Part shown: piece after piece, positions 19,401 through 26,864 of the stretch
Position numbering within the stretch: position 1 is the stretch's first letter
Layout: every line of letters begins with the position of its first letter
Assembly: GCA_031272245.1 (NCBI GenBank)
Contig: JAISUE010000049.1
Coordinates: forward strand, 1 to 39,419
Length of the DNA: 39,419 bases
Direction of reading: 5' to 3'
From: Bacteroidales bacterium
Lineage (GTDB): Bacteria > Bacteroidota > Bacteroidia > Bacteroidales > P3
Translations under genes and position numbers: made by a program
The notes under the pieces: model-generated
What the model saw: only the letters and a program-made list of their open reading frames with translations
Databases searched by the model: none
What the model was told of the DNA's origin: nothing

Positions 19401-22400
19401 ACCTTATTATGTAGATACTACTTATACAACTACTTCTTCATGGGTTTATATGACAGAACATGATACGGTAAAGGTTAGAGTAGCTAATTATGGAACAGAT
19501 ACTGCTCGTGAAGCTTATTTCTGGTATTCTATAAAACCTACACCGCCAAGCAATTCTGCTGAAGAAATAACAGGACCTGCATTGTTTATAGGAACAATAC
19601 CTCCTTATGATACAACACAAAATACACCTACAAGTAGAAATTATTACACATTTAAATTTCCTTATCATTTTCCAGTTGATACAATTAATGATATGTCTGC
19701 AGATTTCAGTAATGTTACAAAAACATATATGATAAAGGCATGGCTTAATAGTATTGATGATTATGTCAGAGTAAATGATACATTAGCAGATTCTGTTGGT
19801 AATACAGCTATTTTTGCGAAAATTAAACCAAAAAATGGACTTACCGTTTATCCATCTGCGGCAGCAGACAGTGCAAATTCTATGGATATTTCAAGAGTAC
19901 AATTAGGTGTTCTTAATAATTATTCCGTCCCAATAGGGAATACTTATACAGACTATACTCAAACAGCGGATACAGCCATACTCTATAAAACAATTAACGA
20001 TAATCTGTCAGTTACAGTAGATTTATCTACCTCTATGGATTTGGATACAACGCTGGAAGGTTGGGTAAAAGCTTATATAGACTGGAATAGAGACGGGGTG
20101 TTCAGTACGGATGAACTTGTGATGTCTAAAAAGGCAAAAGTAGGTACTACGGTAACAACTGAAATAAATACAAGTCCGGAAGTGAATCGGAATATAATTA
20201 ATGGTTATACAAGAATGCGAGTCATTTTGTGGGAGGGAGTAACTTCTGCTCCTGATGAAGGTGCGGCAATAGTAAAGGGAGAAGTAGAGGATTATCTTGT
20301 ACAAATTCGTACTATAGAACAGTATAATGCGGCTTTATATAACTTTGTTACACCATTAGAATTTAATGACAAAGCAAGAGAGAATGTACAAGTTGTGCTT
20401 CGTAATGTTGGGGCACAGCCGTTGGCTGCTGGAACTCAAATAGTATGGAGTAACAATGGAGGATTAACATGGAAACCACCTTATACTTTGACTTCACCGT
20501 TGTTAAAAGGAGAGTGGGATACGGTTATGATTGCCGAAGAAATATCTATTGATACAGGATTGACTAATTTTGTAGCTTATGTTAATGCACCAAATGATAC
20601 TATTCATTATAATGATACTATAGAATTGATGAGTTTCTTATTCAGGCAACCAACAGTTTATTATGGAAACAACATGGATAATAGTGATGTTGACAAAGAT
20701 TTTTATATTTGGGAGCCTAACTTCAAATATCCTTCAAATTGTTGGCAAATAGGGCAATTAGTTGCAGACAGTAATGTGTATATAAAAACACCTTACTCTG
20801 AACCAAATGTTTTAAAGACAAATTTGTCGGGTAAGCATCCTAAAAACAATGTCAGTGTGATATATACTCCTATTTTTAATATCAGTATTGTCAAACCGGA
20901 TACATTAAGTTTTATGTTACGCAGATATATAACAGCTGGAACATTTTTAAGAGTAGAATACAAGAGTAGATCAGATAGAGATTGGAGAGTGCTTGGAGGT
21001 ATGAATGATGGATATGGTGTTACGTGGTATAATAATATATCAGGATTTTCTACATTAACTTCGCGTGATTGGTTACCTGTTAAGTATTCTATTAAGCATC
21101 TTGTAGACAATGGAAGTATTTCAAATACAAATGTTCAATTCAGATTTGTATTTCGTTCAGCTAATGGTAATAATGTTGACGGTTTTGCTATTGATAATTT
21201 TGAACTTAACAGAGCATTACTACCTATTGATGCAGGAGCAGTAGCAATAGAATTAGACCCTCAATTACCTAATTATGGAGAATACATAAAACCTAAGGTT
21301 TGGGTTAAGAACTTTGGTTCATCAACGTTGCAGACCTTTACACTTTCTTATCTTGCACCGGATCTTAGACTTGGAACAGGTTTGCCGATGGTTATAGTCA
21401 AGGATTCAGTATTTACAGATGTAAATTTGGCTCCGGGAGATTCAGCTTTATTTATATTTGGAGATGATAAGAAAGTTTATGTAGGTTCGGAAACACCTGC
21501 ACGATTCAACATTTATGCATGGGCTACTTCTCCAAACGAACCTGTTGCATATAGAGATAATGATACAGCTACATTACTTGCTATTATTGCTCCTCTATTA
21601 AAAGATGCTGGACTTACTCAATTAGTATATCCAACAAACTCTGTTGCAACAGACGATAATGTATATGTACAGATAAAGGTTAAAAACTATGGTGTATTAA
21701 ATCTCTCTACTGTTCCTGTGGCGTACAAATTATCTAATGGAACGGTTCAACGCGATACGTTAAAATTGAATATACCTTTGCGTTATGGAGAAGAAAGAGA
21801 GTTTACTTTCAATCAAAGATTTACTGCTATAACAGGAATAGTTGATTTAAAAGTTTGGGTAGAACTTGATGGGGATTTGTATCACGAGAACGATACACTC
21901 GTTATTAGAATAACAAGTTATCCTAATATGAATGATTTGGCTGCTGACAGAGTTGTACTTGACGACAGCGACCCAAGTAAGATAGGTGTTCAGGTTGATT
22001 TCACAAATAGAAGTGCTTCGCCGATTAGCAATATAAAAGTAGGTTATTATGTTAATGGTGATATTTCAACTGCTGTTGTAGAAAATTATCGTAGCGGAGG
22101 AAGAATACTTGGAGCTTCATCATCTTCTCATTATTTTACCAAGACACTTGCCCGTAATACTTATTCAAGTATTTGTGGTTTTGTCCATATATCCAATGAT
22201 ATTGACGATGGAAATGATACGATTTGCGACAGATACATAGGTTATAAAGATGCTTCTGCAGATTCTGTTATCATTGAAAGAACAGATGATGATTCCTGTC
22301 GTGTTCAGGTTTGGGCAACAAATAGAGGCACACTTGGAGGAAGTAATACAGTTGTTACATATCATGTTTTGGTAGATGGAACATTCTATGCTCAAGATGT

Positions 22401-22863
22401 TACTCAACGTTGGTCTGTAGATGCACCAAATAATTCAGTAGGAAAAATACTTAATTTCAAGATACCAAAGAAACCGTCAGGTGCTACTTACGATATAAAA
22501 GCATGGATTAAGTATCCAAATGATATAAATGCTTCGAATGATACAACAACTAATTATCATATTGCAGGATATGTTGATTTGGAAAATCCGGATAAAACAG
22601 AAAATATCTTTACACTTGAACAGAATGTTCCAAATCCATTTGACGATGTTACAGATATAGATTTCAACTTGCCATACAGTGGTGATGTAAAATTTTACAT
22701 AGCAAATAATGAAGGACAACAGGTATATAATGTTAAGCTTTCATATTTAGCTGGACGTCATACATTAAAATTAAAAGACTTGAAATTACCTCAGGGTGTT
22801 TATTTCTATACTATGGAATTTGATGGCAAAAAACTTACACGTAAAATGTTACTTGTCAAATAG
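10486..22863 (+). CDS. Giant secreted mosaic surface protein with T9SS type A signal
   Basis: A 4125-residue protein with a Sec signal peptide (MKNKILFSAFCLLLSTLVSLGQ). From N to C: a jelly-roll/MAM-like domain (~25-230); an Ig-like domain; module A (~342-540); CARDB-like (~541-680); right-handed beta-helix 1 (~682-1165, ending RPTIGAHEYAP); CARDB-like; Ig-like; lamin-tail domain (~1371-1540, ISEIQITTSDNP ... LQGYKLRCYY); CARDB-like; Ig-like; module A' (~1795-1970); CARDB-like; beta-helix 2 (~2099-2545, ending KPTIGAYEYNLP); several CARDB-like units; a GEVED domain (~3125-3285, YIDWNRDGVF ... GEVEDYLVQI); a second MAM-like domain (~3389-3585); four CARDB-like units; and a type A sorting domain (~4039-4125, LEQNVPNPFDDVTDI ... 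LPQGVYFYTMEFDGKKLTRKMLL). The sorting domain predicts export through T9SS and attachment to, or release from, the outer membrane. Likely role: adhesion or surface structure; no catalytic domain was recognised. Asp-Ser/Thr motifs are abundant. It has its own promoter and a strong terminator. Confidence 0.93.
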   Translation: MKNKILFSAFCLLLSTLVSLGQTTTHIYDSLDFESGSISPTWTINTGASYLIVTNVHAPSSGTNGKALQLKPNTASADTLTSPIYNVSQGQWARLEFSHIPMIANSSNGVAVFIRYQNTSGAWSNPVKLDAPNATLTADCYDASYGINVGCANNFSVGNTFFASCYYDVDITTPVPSVSDNSMWKHEIFNLTSYRLTNEAIAFQLMFIVPKAPNATIAAWAGWFLDDIRVYLGGMIGPTGQAIRVPQITALNTIPPDGVYPNCSANKIKVTVTNADTVYVIRRVGSTTDTLPLERAGNVYSGNIPFIGFNQDIYWRLEAKDVRGNIVRYPYQYKEFKRFRNVRGYVGSSQYADTLLSSDNFCAVSGVRQRAIQMRYSAADLLARGYSIGNIKDISFRVTDLPTSGVTTLTNLKIEMALCSQSYTTGTKLYVGGNLVADYPSFTVNMKNWVKIRLAQPFIWDGTSDIIVKIYCDAVTPLTSFVKAQYYTKPALATNYRTQIIDNSLTNVDIYTQSNLLSFTSTINKQPNIIFNFVDCLFDVDAAMSYKLATPATALNISNLYQVNSVIPTTFAGFVRNDGIETLPLGQTKYVFKHTSTTAFGTPSIFNNWTTAVNPIDTTVTLEGDTLFYAVDSVVQTAALTFPSEGYYYLKIWSEILPPSIDWNQSNDTAYFEVVSCNGTMSGIYSIGTSAGPVKSFKTFTEAFRMLKICGIGGPVTFNIDNTGNYYAEELDFPAYTEVAGLSATNNITFKSTTTSPIRMMADVANDESYNLDNCKYIKFENIDFQSAKKYTSEDKYVFSMNANTSDIEFKKCRFRKLPVAASPEDTLILTNKPTAMINIGAANNIIIDSCSFLYPAETDILIQGYSETNLSSGITVRNCTFENGQIIYDQQTHPLDTVTTNKAINANFTSNLNIINNKFKTPILPASINSLTYTVSVASSKNINITKNEFDLQNVSALAVSDVLNSDTVSVIANNEIGVYNHTGGTLELITGCLEYKSGYNTLIAHNNIYAKDDISNIHYTNAFSLGTDVTSNSTVVSNVRFMNNVVISDGAGYAVALLTNDLATYEFANNIYYKSSYPVYDPPIEDSNLLFSYGSVIMSVDEWIAYVHEDSSYYSRNPFFVGWNDLTTTNPFLCNKGAIIPNITDDFNNVTRPTPPARPTIGAHEYAPVSIDIFAQEVYIDGKGLYSVAGDTNVWTACDFANDTLTMKYINTGDVTVPTNQLILRYRIHNGTTWSSVVSRTVAHTIVPGVTYTEKFAQGYNFANIVPASVKQYTVQAYISLNTDGFHYNDTTYTYIIAKGQDAAPTAQNITIPYGQTVNLNVTSSLTDTVYWFLNRNDQDYVHRGRTYQTGRLSSDTIFYFSAKEEHPNIRISEIQITTSDNPRGITSPMPMYVTTPNAFEITNFGNGDVDLQGYKLRCYYTTAANDTMKTYKGFEFPSYVLPSNSSVVLLPINTSNQSSLPDGALAIGTGWNLNTTQKIGFILRKPTYDSAIIDAVAINGGIFMNSLNISSTVWRKSMLQISADSLESASAGISRVNLSGSDSSAWRVATDTARMTIGYYDDNLTTDVDNGCYGYKTPFTVHISPLPARDPSLVGITVLDDFENGDTACNLGMRQVQVEIKNNGTASITNAIPLVCKLYNGSTLVGNVSESYTGGIPSGQTRTFTFTTPLNFSTTTTKTYQVTAFIDGYINGSTPDTNRWNDTLSMNITALATPNTPVVTTNTVSVPYGTSTTLTATSTTGSSTVWYDDVLQTTPLSVGSYVTPEIYESDTFYVSSIGNTIDTIIIGDGIEYNDTVSAPYPSPFNAQIKNVKEQYLIKSYELAAEGITASTINSIMFEIFHTRGATTLNNYTIKIGHLPASYQNQLTTWIPDANLQQVYSGTVSLTNNQSGWKAIALSPSFVYDGVSDIVVQICFTATTASTMPKVRTKYTRTSYTSAVSYQNSTTDACSWTGSPGLTSNKRPNMKFGVLKAANCESNRVMVVVNPTTVTCDAALDSVSDSYVASGVPTAMSVKLKNYGTTNLTALDINWTLGGGTVNTIPWTGNLTIGGTSIIPIVTHTFNPGEVTEFKVWLSNLACDTLQANDTITQNVIACRGNEDSIIYYTINQSLPSSSTNYTSFSSAINELVEKGVCGTVIFDVANDVYNESIDIPSIRGTSPSSYVLFRGESKDSTVLSVNSGTVIKFFNTNNVRFSNMTVNNPSANNPNVVEIKQSDSVFMNNMIIASPSATALNLETANLVKLSKNNSYVMLDSISFMRGANAVYANLSSADSIRNITIRNSKFINFANNGITLNNVNRAAINHNDFNTTVAVSASIAVNAIKMINSKGVINISANKITLKGMSGSGIKTGILLRKLSSTLLNPIYVANNAVAIFGDPTLQNNYAYVGIDVDTVESINIFYNTVRVLMSKNATNSKCLYVGSGDNIKIQNNNLDNPGKGYVYYVKNTNANSFFSDYNNYRGTLASGAIKFAYWNADVPNLIDLRGNGRDAHSDTAFNPFISDTNLMLYYPNSTVRSANVVNAIKIDLTDNIRDFEKPTIGAYEYNLPSFDQGITSADINRGIILTTVTDEDSIIYYSVGDPLIENEPVYVIARIGNFGKSTLDSVQVTAQLAYDSLFINIIDSVTETNYHPISPVKTYDFTLEKEFLPPLGLNQNSKPLYWRVFTTNEPRDVMPINDTSAIPKELTVSTTVGGSNVLHGGSGSGSADTIRPRYDIEPISIDLTDHILGRCDLRNDTIIVSIRNNGARSITQENSVGWVMAYQVEGRDPVFDTVQWPIGTSYSIGSTETVQYTFKKPINLYPTDTVYTKAIPFYGTMVNDTLFRDTVYKIRVWSRLPEDNVIANDTSGHNSTLTTTSSWTNVTSLADPVRPYPYNDTIHFGTWGHPHATQDASLVIRWFKVDHCDTNYEFNKKSTYLLSQNFTTLRMFRDTTFFLMSNRTGTYKCTSKFSPISVIIKPREPIDLSLEQIIEPYYVDTTYTTTSSWVYMTEHDTVKVRVANYGTDTAREAYFWYSIKPTPPSNSAEEITGPALFIGTIPPYDTTQNTPTSRNYYTFKFPYHFPVDTINDMSADFSNVTKTYMIKAWLNSIDDYVRVNDTLADSVGNTAIFAKIKPKNGLTVYPSAAADSANSMDISRVQLGVLNNYSVPIGNTYTDYTQTADTAILYKTINDNLSVTVDLSTSMDLDTTLEGWVKAYIDWNRDGVFSTDELVMSKKAKVGTTVTTEINTSPEVNRNIINGYTRMRVILWEGVTSAPDEGAAIVKGEVEDYLVQIRTIEQYNAALYNFVTPLEFNDKARENVQVVLRNVGAQPLAAGTQIVWSNNGGLTWKPPYTLTSPLLKGEWDTVMIAEEISIDTGLTNFVAYVNAPNDTIHYNDTIELMSFLFRQPTVYYGNNMDNSDVDKDFYIWEPNFKYPSNCWQIGQLVADSNVYIKTPYSEPNVLKTNLSGKHPKNNVSVIYTPIFNISIVKPDTLSFMLRRYITAGTFLRVEYKSRSDRDWRVLGGMNDGYGVTWYNNISGFSTLTSRDWLPVKYSIKHLVDNGSISNTNVQFRFVFRSANGNNVDGFAIDNFELNRALLPIDAGAVAIELDPQLPNYGEYIKPKVWVKNFGSSTLQTFTLSYLAPDLRLGTGLPMVIVKDSVFTDVNLAPGDSALFIFGDDKKVYVGSETPARFNIYAWATSPNEPVAYRDNDTATLLAIIAPLLKDAGLTQLVYPTNSVATDDNVYVQIKVKNYGVLNLSTVPVAYKLSNGTVQRDTLKLNIPLRYGEEREFTFNQRFTAITGIVDLKVWVELDGDLYHENDTLVIRITSYPNMNDLAADRVVLDDSDPSKIGVQVDFTNRSASPISNIKVGYYVNGDISTAVVENYRSGGRILGASSSSHYFTKTLARNTYSSICGFVHISNDIDDGNDTICDRYIGYKDASADSVIIERTDDDSCRVQVWATNRGTLGGSNTVVTYHVLVDGTFYAQDVTQRWSVDAPNNSVGKILNFKIPKKPSGATYDIKAWIKYPNDINASNDTTTNYHIAGYVDLENPDKTENIFTLEQNVPNPFDDVTDIDFNLPYSGDVKFYIANNEGQQVYNVKLSYLAGRHTLKLKDLKLPQGVYFYTMEFDGKKLTRKMLLVK

Positions 22864-22894
22864 CATTTTTTAATAAATTTATATTGAATGTAGG

Positions 22895-22926
22895 GAAGAG
22901 GCAGATGTTTTCTGTCTCTTCTTTTT
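22895..22926 (+). terminator. Rho-independent terminator of the giant gene
   Basis: GAAGAGGCAGA (22895-22905) pairs with TCTGTCTCTTC (22911-22921): ten Watson-Crick pairs plus one G-U, loop of five, followed by TTTTT (22922-22926). It lies 31 bases after the stop codon. Confidence 0.9.
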
Positions 22927-22956
22927 GTAAATGATATGTCAAAAGTGTTGTGAGAA

Positions 22957-22970
22957 AGTACAATTGTACC
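22957..22970. promoter_or_regulatory. Perfect palindrome upstream of uvrA, possible LexA-like operator
   Basis: GTACAATTGTAC at 22958-22969 is a perfect 12-bp palindrome. With its flanks (A at 22957, C at 22970) it fits the form RGTACNNNDGTWCB, which I recall as the cyanobacterial LexA box. It lies 26 bp upstream of the uvrA -7 element, over the expected -33 region. A repressor site is an inference, since no lexA is present in the window. Confidence 0.4.
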
Positions 22971-22995
22971 GATTACTATGTTCTGCTGTTTTTAC

Positions 22996-23003
22996 TAATT
23001 TTG
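22996..23003 (+). promoter_or_regulatory. -7 promoter element for uvrA
   Basis: TAATTTTG, 21 bases before the uvrA ATG at 23025. The -33 region at about 20 bp spacing shows no TTG, consistent with a weak or regulated promoter. Confidence 0.6.
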
Positions 23004-23024
23004 TATGTCTAAAAAGCGTAACTA

Positions 23025-25835
23025 ATGAAAACAAAAAAAAATAAATCCATTATAATAAAAGGTGCAAAGGTTAATAATCTTAAAAATATAGATGTTGAAA
23101 TTCCTTCAAATAAACTTGTTGTTATAACTGGGGTATCCGGTTCAGGGAAGACTTCTCTTGCTTTTGATACTCTTTTTGCAGAAGGACAACGGCGTTATGT
23201 AGAGTCTTTATCAACTTATGCACGTCAGTTTCTTGGAAGAATGAATAAACCGGAAGTTGATTCTATTTACAACATTGCACCTGCTATTGCTGTAGAACAG
23301 CGAACAGCAAACAGAAATCCACGTTCTACTGTTGGTACAATAACAGAAATATATGAATACATAAAACTTCTTTATGCAAAAATTGGCAGAACCTTATCTC
23401 CTTTTTCAGGTAAAGAAGTGATAAGACATTCTGTTTCTAATGTTGTTGATGCTGTTTTGGATTTGAATGAGGGAGAAAGGGTAACTGTTATATGTCCTGT
23501 AACGTTGCGAAAAGACGAAACACTGACAGGCAGACTTGAATTATTGATGCAACTTGGTTATGTTCGGATTTATTATCAAAATTCTATCGTAAAAATTGAA
23601 GATTTTTTACAGGAAAATAAAAACAAAATACCTTTAAATCTTGCTGTTTCGTTGATGATAGATAGACTTTCCGTAAAGAAAAACGATGAGGAAACATATT
23701 TACGATTAAGTGATTCGGTACATACTGCTTTTAATGAAGGGGAAGGTTATTGTGATGTAATTATTGGAGAGAGTAACTTTGGAGAAAAAAATCATCTTCA
23801 TTTCTCTAATCGTTTTGAGGCAGATGGAATGACTTTTACAAAGCCTTCGGAAAACTTTTTCTCATTTAATAATCCTTATGGTGCTTGTCAATGTTGCAAT
23901 GGTTCAGGTCAGGTTGAAGGAATTTCAGAAGAATTGGTTATAACTAATCCTTCGCTTTCTCTTTATGATGATTGCATAAATTGTTGGAGAGGGGAGATAA
24001 TGCAGAAGTTTAAGCTTGATTTTATAGCTAAAAATCATACAACTTTTCCTATTCATAAGCCATATAATAAATTAACTGAGGAACAAAAGCATTTTTTATG
24101 GTATGGGGATAAAAATACTGTAGGCATTTATTCTTTTTTTGATATGTTAAGAAAGGATAAATATAAGATTCAGAACCGCGTTATGCTTGCACGTTACACA
24201 GGAAAGACAACTTGCCACGAATGTTCGGGCACTCGTCTGCGAAAAGATGCTTCATACGTTAAAATAGACGGAAAATCGATAGTTGATTTGGTACTTATGC
24301 CTGTTGATGAATTAGCGACATTTTTTGACACTATTGAATTAACTTCTCATGAATGGGAAGTAGCTCGCCGTATTGTTGATGAAATAAAAGTTAGAATAAC
24401 TTATCTTTGTGATGTTGGTTTGTCTTATTTAACTCTTAACAGACAAAGTTCTACTTTAAGTGGTGGTGAATCTCAAAGAATATCTCTTGCAACCTCTTTG
24501 GGTAGTCCGCTTATTGGTTCAATGTATATTTTAGATGAGCCGACTATTGGATTGCACAGCAGGGATACTCAGCGACTTTTACACGTTTTGTGTGCATTAA
24601 GGGATGTTGGTAATTCGGTTATTGTAGTTGAACACGACAAGCAAATAATTGAAAACGCAGATTATATTATTGATATTGGACCTGCAGCAGGACGAAATGG
24701 AGGAGAAATAGTGTTTGCAGGTACATTTGAGGAATTACTGAAAAGCGACAAGTCTTTAACTGCAAAATATTTAAGAACAAAATATTTTGCATCGGATTTA
24801 TCACAAAATACTCGTAAATGGAAAGAATATCTGCAAATAAAAAATGCTAATGAACATAACTTAAAGGATGTAACTTTCACATTGCCATTAGGAATTAAAA
24901 CAACAATATGTGGAGTTTCGGGTTCTGGGAAAACTACATTGGTTAAGACCGTTTTTTATAATGCAGTTAAACTGTTATTAAACCAAAATGTGGAAACAAT
25001 ACCCAAATGCAGTAAAATAACAGGTTCAACACAACTAATTCAGGCAGTAGAAATGGTATCGCAAGATCCGATAGGGCGGTCTTCACGCTCTAATCCTGCT
25101 ACATATTTGGGTATTTTTGATGATATACGCTCTCTTTTTGCAAATCAACCAATGGCTCGGCAAAGAAAATTGACAGCCGGATATTTTTCATTTAACTCTG
25201 AAGCAGGAGGTCGTTGTAAGCATTGCAAAGGAGAGGGGACTATAACAGTTCCGATGCAATTTATGGCTGACGTTATTTTGCCTTGTGAACATTGTAACGG
25301 TACAAGATACGAAGCAGAGGCATTGGAAGTAAAATATAAAGGTAAGTCCATTTCTGATGTTTTGGATATAACAGTTGATGAGGCAAAAGAGTTTTTCAGT
25401 AACGGAAAACCTGATGCAGACGGACGTATCATACAAAAATTGAACTGTCTTATAGATGTTGGGCTTGGTTATCTGAAACTTGGACAATCGTCTTCCACTT
25501 TAAGCGGTGGTGAGGCTCAGAGAATAAAATTGGCATTTTATCTTTCCAAAGGCAAAACAGGGCAAAATACTCTCTTTATATTTGATGAACCGACAACAGG
25601 TTTACATTTTGCGGACATTGAGAAATTGAATAAAAGTTTTGACGCTTTGATTGCAATGGGACACACAATATTGGTGATAGAACATAATGCAGATTTAATC
25701 AGGACGGCAGATTGGATTGTGGAACTTGGACCAGAAGGGGGAAAACAGGGAGGCGAAATCATATTTGAAGGAACTCCACAGGCTTTGTTGGTTCATAGAC
25801 CTTTGACTCATACAGCAGAGTTTCTTTTACAGTAA
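23025..25835 (+). CDS. uvrA: Excinuclease ABC subunit A
   Basis: The damage-recognition ATPase of nucleotide excision repair, which loads UvrB onto lesions. At 936 residues it has normal UvrA length. It holds two ABC ATPase modules: Walker [10 protein letters not shown] (~36-44), signature [12 protein letters not shown] (~478) with [13 protein letters not shown]; then Walker [10 protein letters not shown] (~631), signature [12 protein letters not shown] (~827) with [12 protein letters not shown]. The UvrA-specific '[22 protein letters not shown]' region follows the first Walker A. The C-terminal zinc module is intact (CKHC ... CEHC, ~731-760). In the first zinc module the leading C-x-x-C pair is replaced by FSNRFEADG, leaving only CQCC, CINC and CHEC motifs; I believe this is usual in Bacteroidota UvrA. 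Bacteroidota often carry more than one UvrA, so this may be one of several paralogues. It converges on the radical SAM gene with a 5-base gap. Confidence 0.95.
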   Translation: MKTKKNKSIIIKGAKVNNLKNIDVEIPSNKLVVITGVSGSGKTSLAFDTLFAEGQRRYVESLSTYARQFLGRMNKPEVDSIYNIAPAIAVEQRTANRNPRSTVGTITEIYEYIKLLYAKIGRTLSPFSGKEVIRHSVSNVVDAVLDLNEGERVTVICPVTLRKDETLTGRLELLMQLGYVRIYYQNSIVKIEDFLQENKNKIPLNLAVSLMIDRLSVKKNDEETYLRLSDSVHTAFNEGEGYCDVIIGESNFGEKNHLHFSNRFEADGMTFTKPSENFFSFNNPYGACQCCNGSGQVEGISEELVITNPSLSLYDDCINCWRGEIMQKFKLDFIAKNHTTFPIHKPYNKLTEEQKHFLWYGDKNTVGIYSFFDMLRKDKYKIQNRVMLARYTGKTTCHECSGTRLRKDASYVKIDGKSIVDLVLMPVDELATFFDTIELTSHEWEVARRIVDEIKVRITYLCDVGLSYLTLNRQSSTLSGGESQRISLATSLGSPLIGSMYILDEPTIGLHSRDTQRLLHVLCALRDVGNSVIVVEHDKQIIENADYIIDIGPAAGRNGGEIVFAGTFEELLKSDKSLTAKYLRTKYFASDLSQNTRKWKEYLQIKNANEHNLKDVTFTLPLGIKTTICGVSGSGKTTLVKTVFYNAVKLLLNQNVETIPKCSKITGSTQLIQAVEMVSQDPIGRSSRSNPATYLGIFDDIRSLFANQPMARQRKLTAGYFSFNSEAGGRCKHCKGEGTITVPMQFMADVILPCEHCNGTRYEAEALEVKYKGKSISDVLDITVDEAKEFFSNGKPDADGRIIQKLNCLIDVGLGYLKLGQSSSTLSGGEAQRIKLAFYLSKGKTGQNTLFIFDEPTTGLHFADIEKLNKSFDALIAMGHTILVIEHNADLIRTADWIVELGPEGGKQGGEIIFEGTPQALLVHRPLTHTAEFLLQ

Positions 25836-25840
25836 ATGTT

Positions 25841-26743
25841 TTATATAAATGGGTTATCCTTTGAGAAATCCGGACAAAAATAATTTACAGATGCAAGTTC
25901 CTGAGTTTGGAGTTTGGTAAAGCCTTTTTTCAGTGCATAATTAACTATTCTGTCGTATTCATGTTGAGAGAGCTGCTCATTAAGAGGATATGGCAAATCG
26001 GGTTTTGGAGGAAAATATTGAGAGAGTAGGGATATGTGTATATTGGTTGAAACTTCGTCTGCTAACATTTCTAATATATTGATTGTATTATCCGTTTGAT
26101 GCGGCAGGCATAATACTCTAACTATCAATCCTCTTTCTATCACATTTTCTTTATCAGTTAATACGGAAGAACCTTTTTGTCTGTACATTTCTCTGATAGC
26201 GGCAATTGCTGTTTCCGGATAGTTTTCACAGTCAGAATACGCTTTTGCCAGATGATTTAACGAGTAACGCATATCGGCAAGATAAACATCAACAAATTTT
26301 TCAATGCTTTGCAGACTTTCTATTCTGTCGTATGAATTTGTATTGTAGATGACAACGGGTTTTATTCCTTCTTTCCACAATGATTCTATTATGGAAATCA
26401 TTTGAGGTATTTGTGATGTTGGAGAAACAAAACCTAATACATTATCACTTAACGTTAAAACCGATTTTATTTCTGTAACCACATCTGTTAGTTTTTTGTA
26501 ATTTACGACGGATTTGTTGTTGCTTATCTGATAATTTTGGCAGTAAATACATTGCAGGTTGCAATGAGAGAAAAACACGTTGCAAATTCCTTTTGTCCCG
26601 TTGATTATCGGTTCTTCACCTTTGTGATTGCAAATAGCTGATACAGCTATTCTGTTATCAAGGTTACAAAAGCCTGTTTTTCCCGTATTTCTATTGATTT
26701 TGCATGTTCTTGGACAAAGATGACATGATGTTAATTTAGACAT
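25841..26743 (-). CDS. Radical SAM protein, PflA/PflX-like (COG1313 type)
   Basis: A 300-residue iron-sulfur enzyme. The canonical radical SAM cluster motif C-x3-C-x2-C is present as HCNLQCIYCQNYQIS (~residues 64-78). It is preceded by an N-terminal Cys-rich region (CHLCPRTCKINRNTGKTGFC, ~residues 7-26) that may bind a further metal centre. Later segments 'LGFVSPTSQIPQMISIIESL', 'VIYNTNSYDRIESL' and 'VDVYLADMRYS' fit the TIM-barrel of pyruvate-formate-lyase-activating-enzyme-like proteins of the PflX group, whose substrates are mostly unknown. No glycyl radical enzyme is adjacent. The longest frame starts at TTG 26815 and would add an unlikely hydrophobic leader; the ATG at 26743 (MSKLTSCHLCP) starts just before the Cys motif. 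The gene ends 5 bases from the uvrA stop, and no separating terminator was seen. Confidence 0.82.
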   Translation of the reverse strand: MSKLTSCHLCPRTCKINRNTGKTGFCNLDNRIAVSAICNHKGEEPIINGTKGICNVFFSHCNLQCIYCQNYQISNNKSVVNYKKLTDVVTEIKSVLTLSDNVLGFVSPTSQIPQMISIIESLWKEGIKPVVIYNTNSYDRIESLQSIEKFVDVYLADMRYSLNHLAKAYSDCENYPETAIAAIREMYRQKGSSVLTDKENVIERGLIVRVLCLPHQTDNTINILEMLADEVSTNIHISLLSQYFPPKPDLPYPLNEQLSQHEYDRIVNYALKKGFTKLQTQELASVNYFCPDFSKDNPFI

Positions 26744-26836
26744 TTGATTAATTGATATAATTAAACTTATGAAAGCGAAAGTAATAAATTTCCCTGTCTT
26801 TTTCCCAAAAAACAAGGATTATTTAAAGTGTTTTAC

Positions 26837-26844
26837 TATTTTTG
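26837..26844 (+). promoter_or_regulatory. -7 promoter element for the type B T9SS cargo
   Basis: TATTTTTG, 20 bases before the ATG at 26865. It lies inside the longest open frame (from 26769), which shows that the upstream ATG is not the real start. Confidence 0.6.
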
Positions 26845-26864
26845 CGATAGATATTTGTAAGATT

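Noticed and set aside
26769-26864. 32-codon upstream extension of the type B T9SS cargo
   Set aside because: It would place residues before a perfect signal peptide and contains the promoter element TATTTTTG at 26837-26844.
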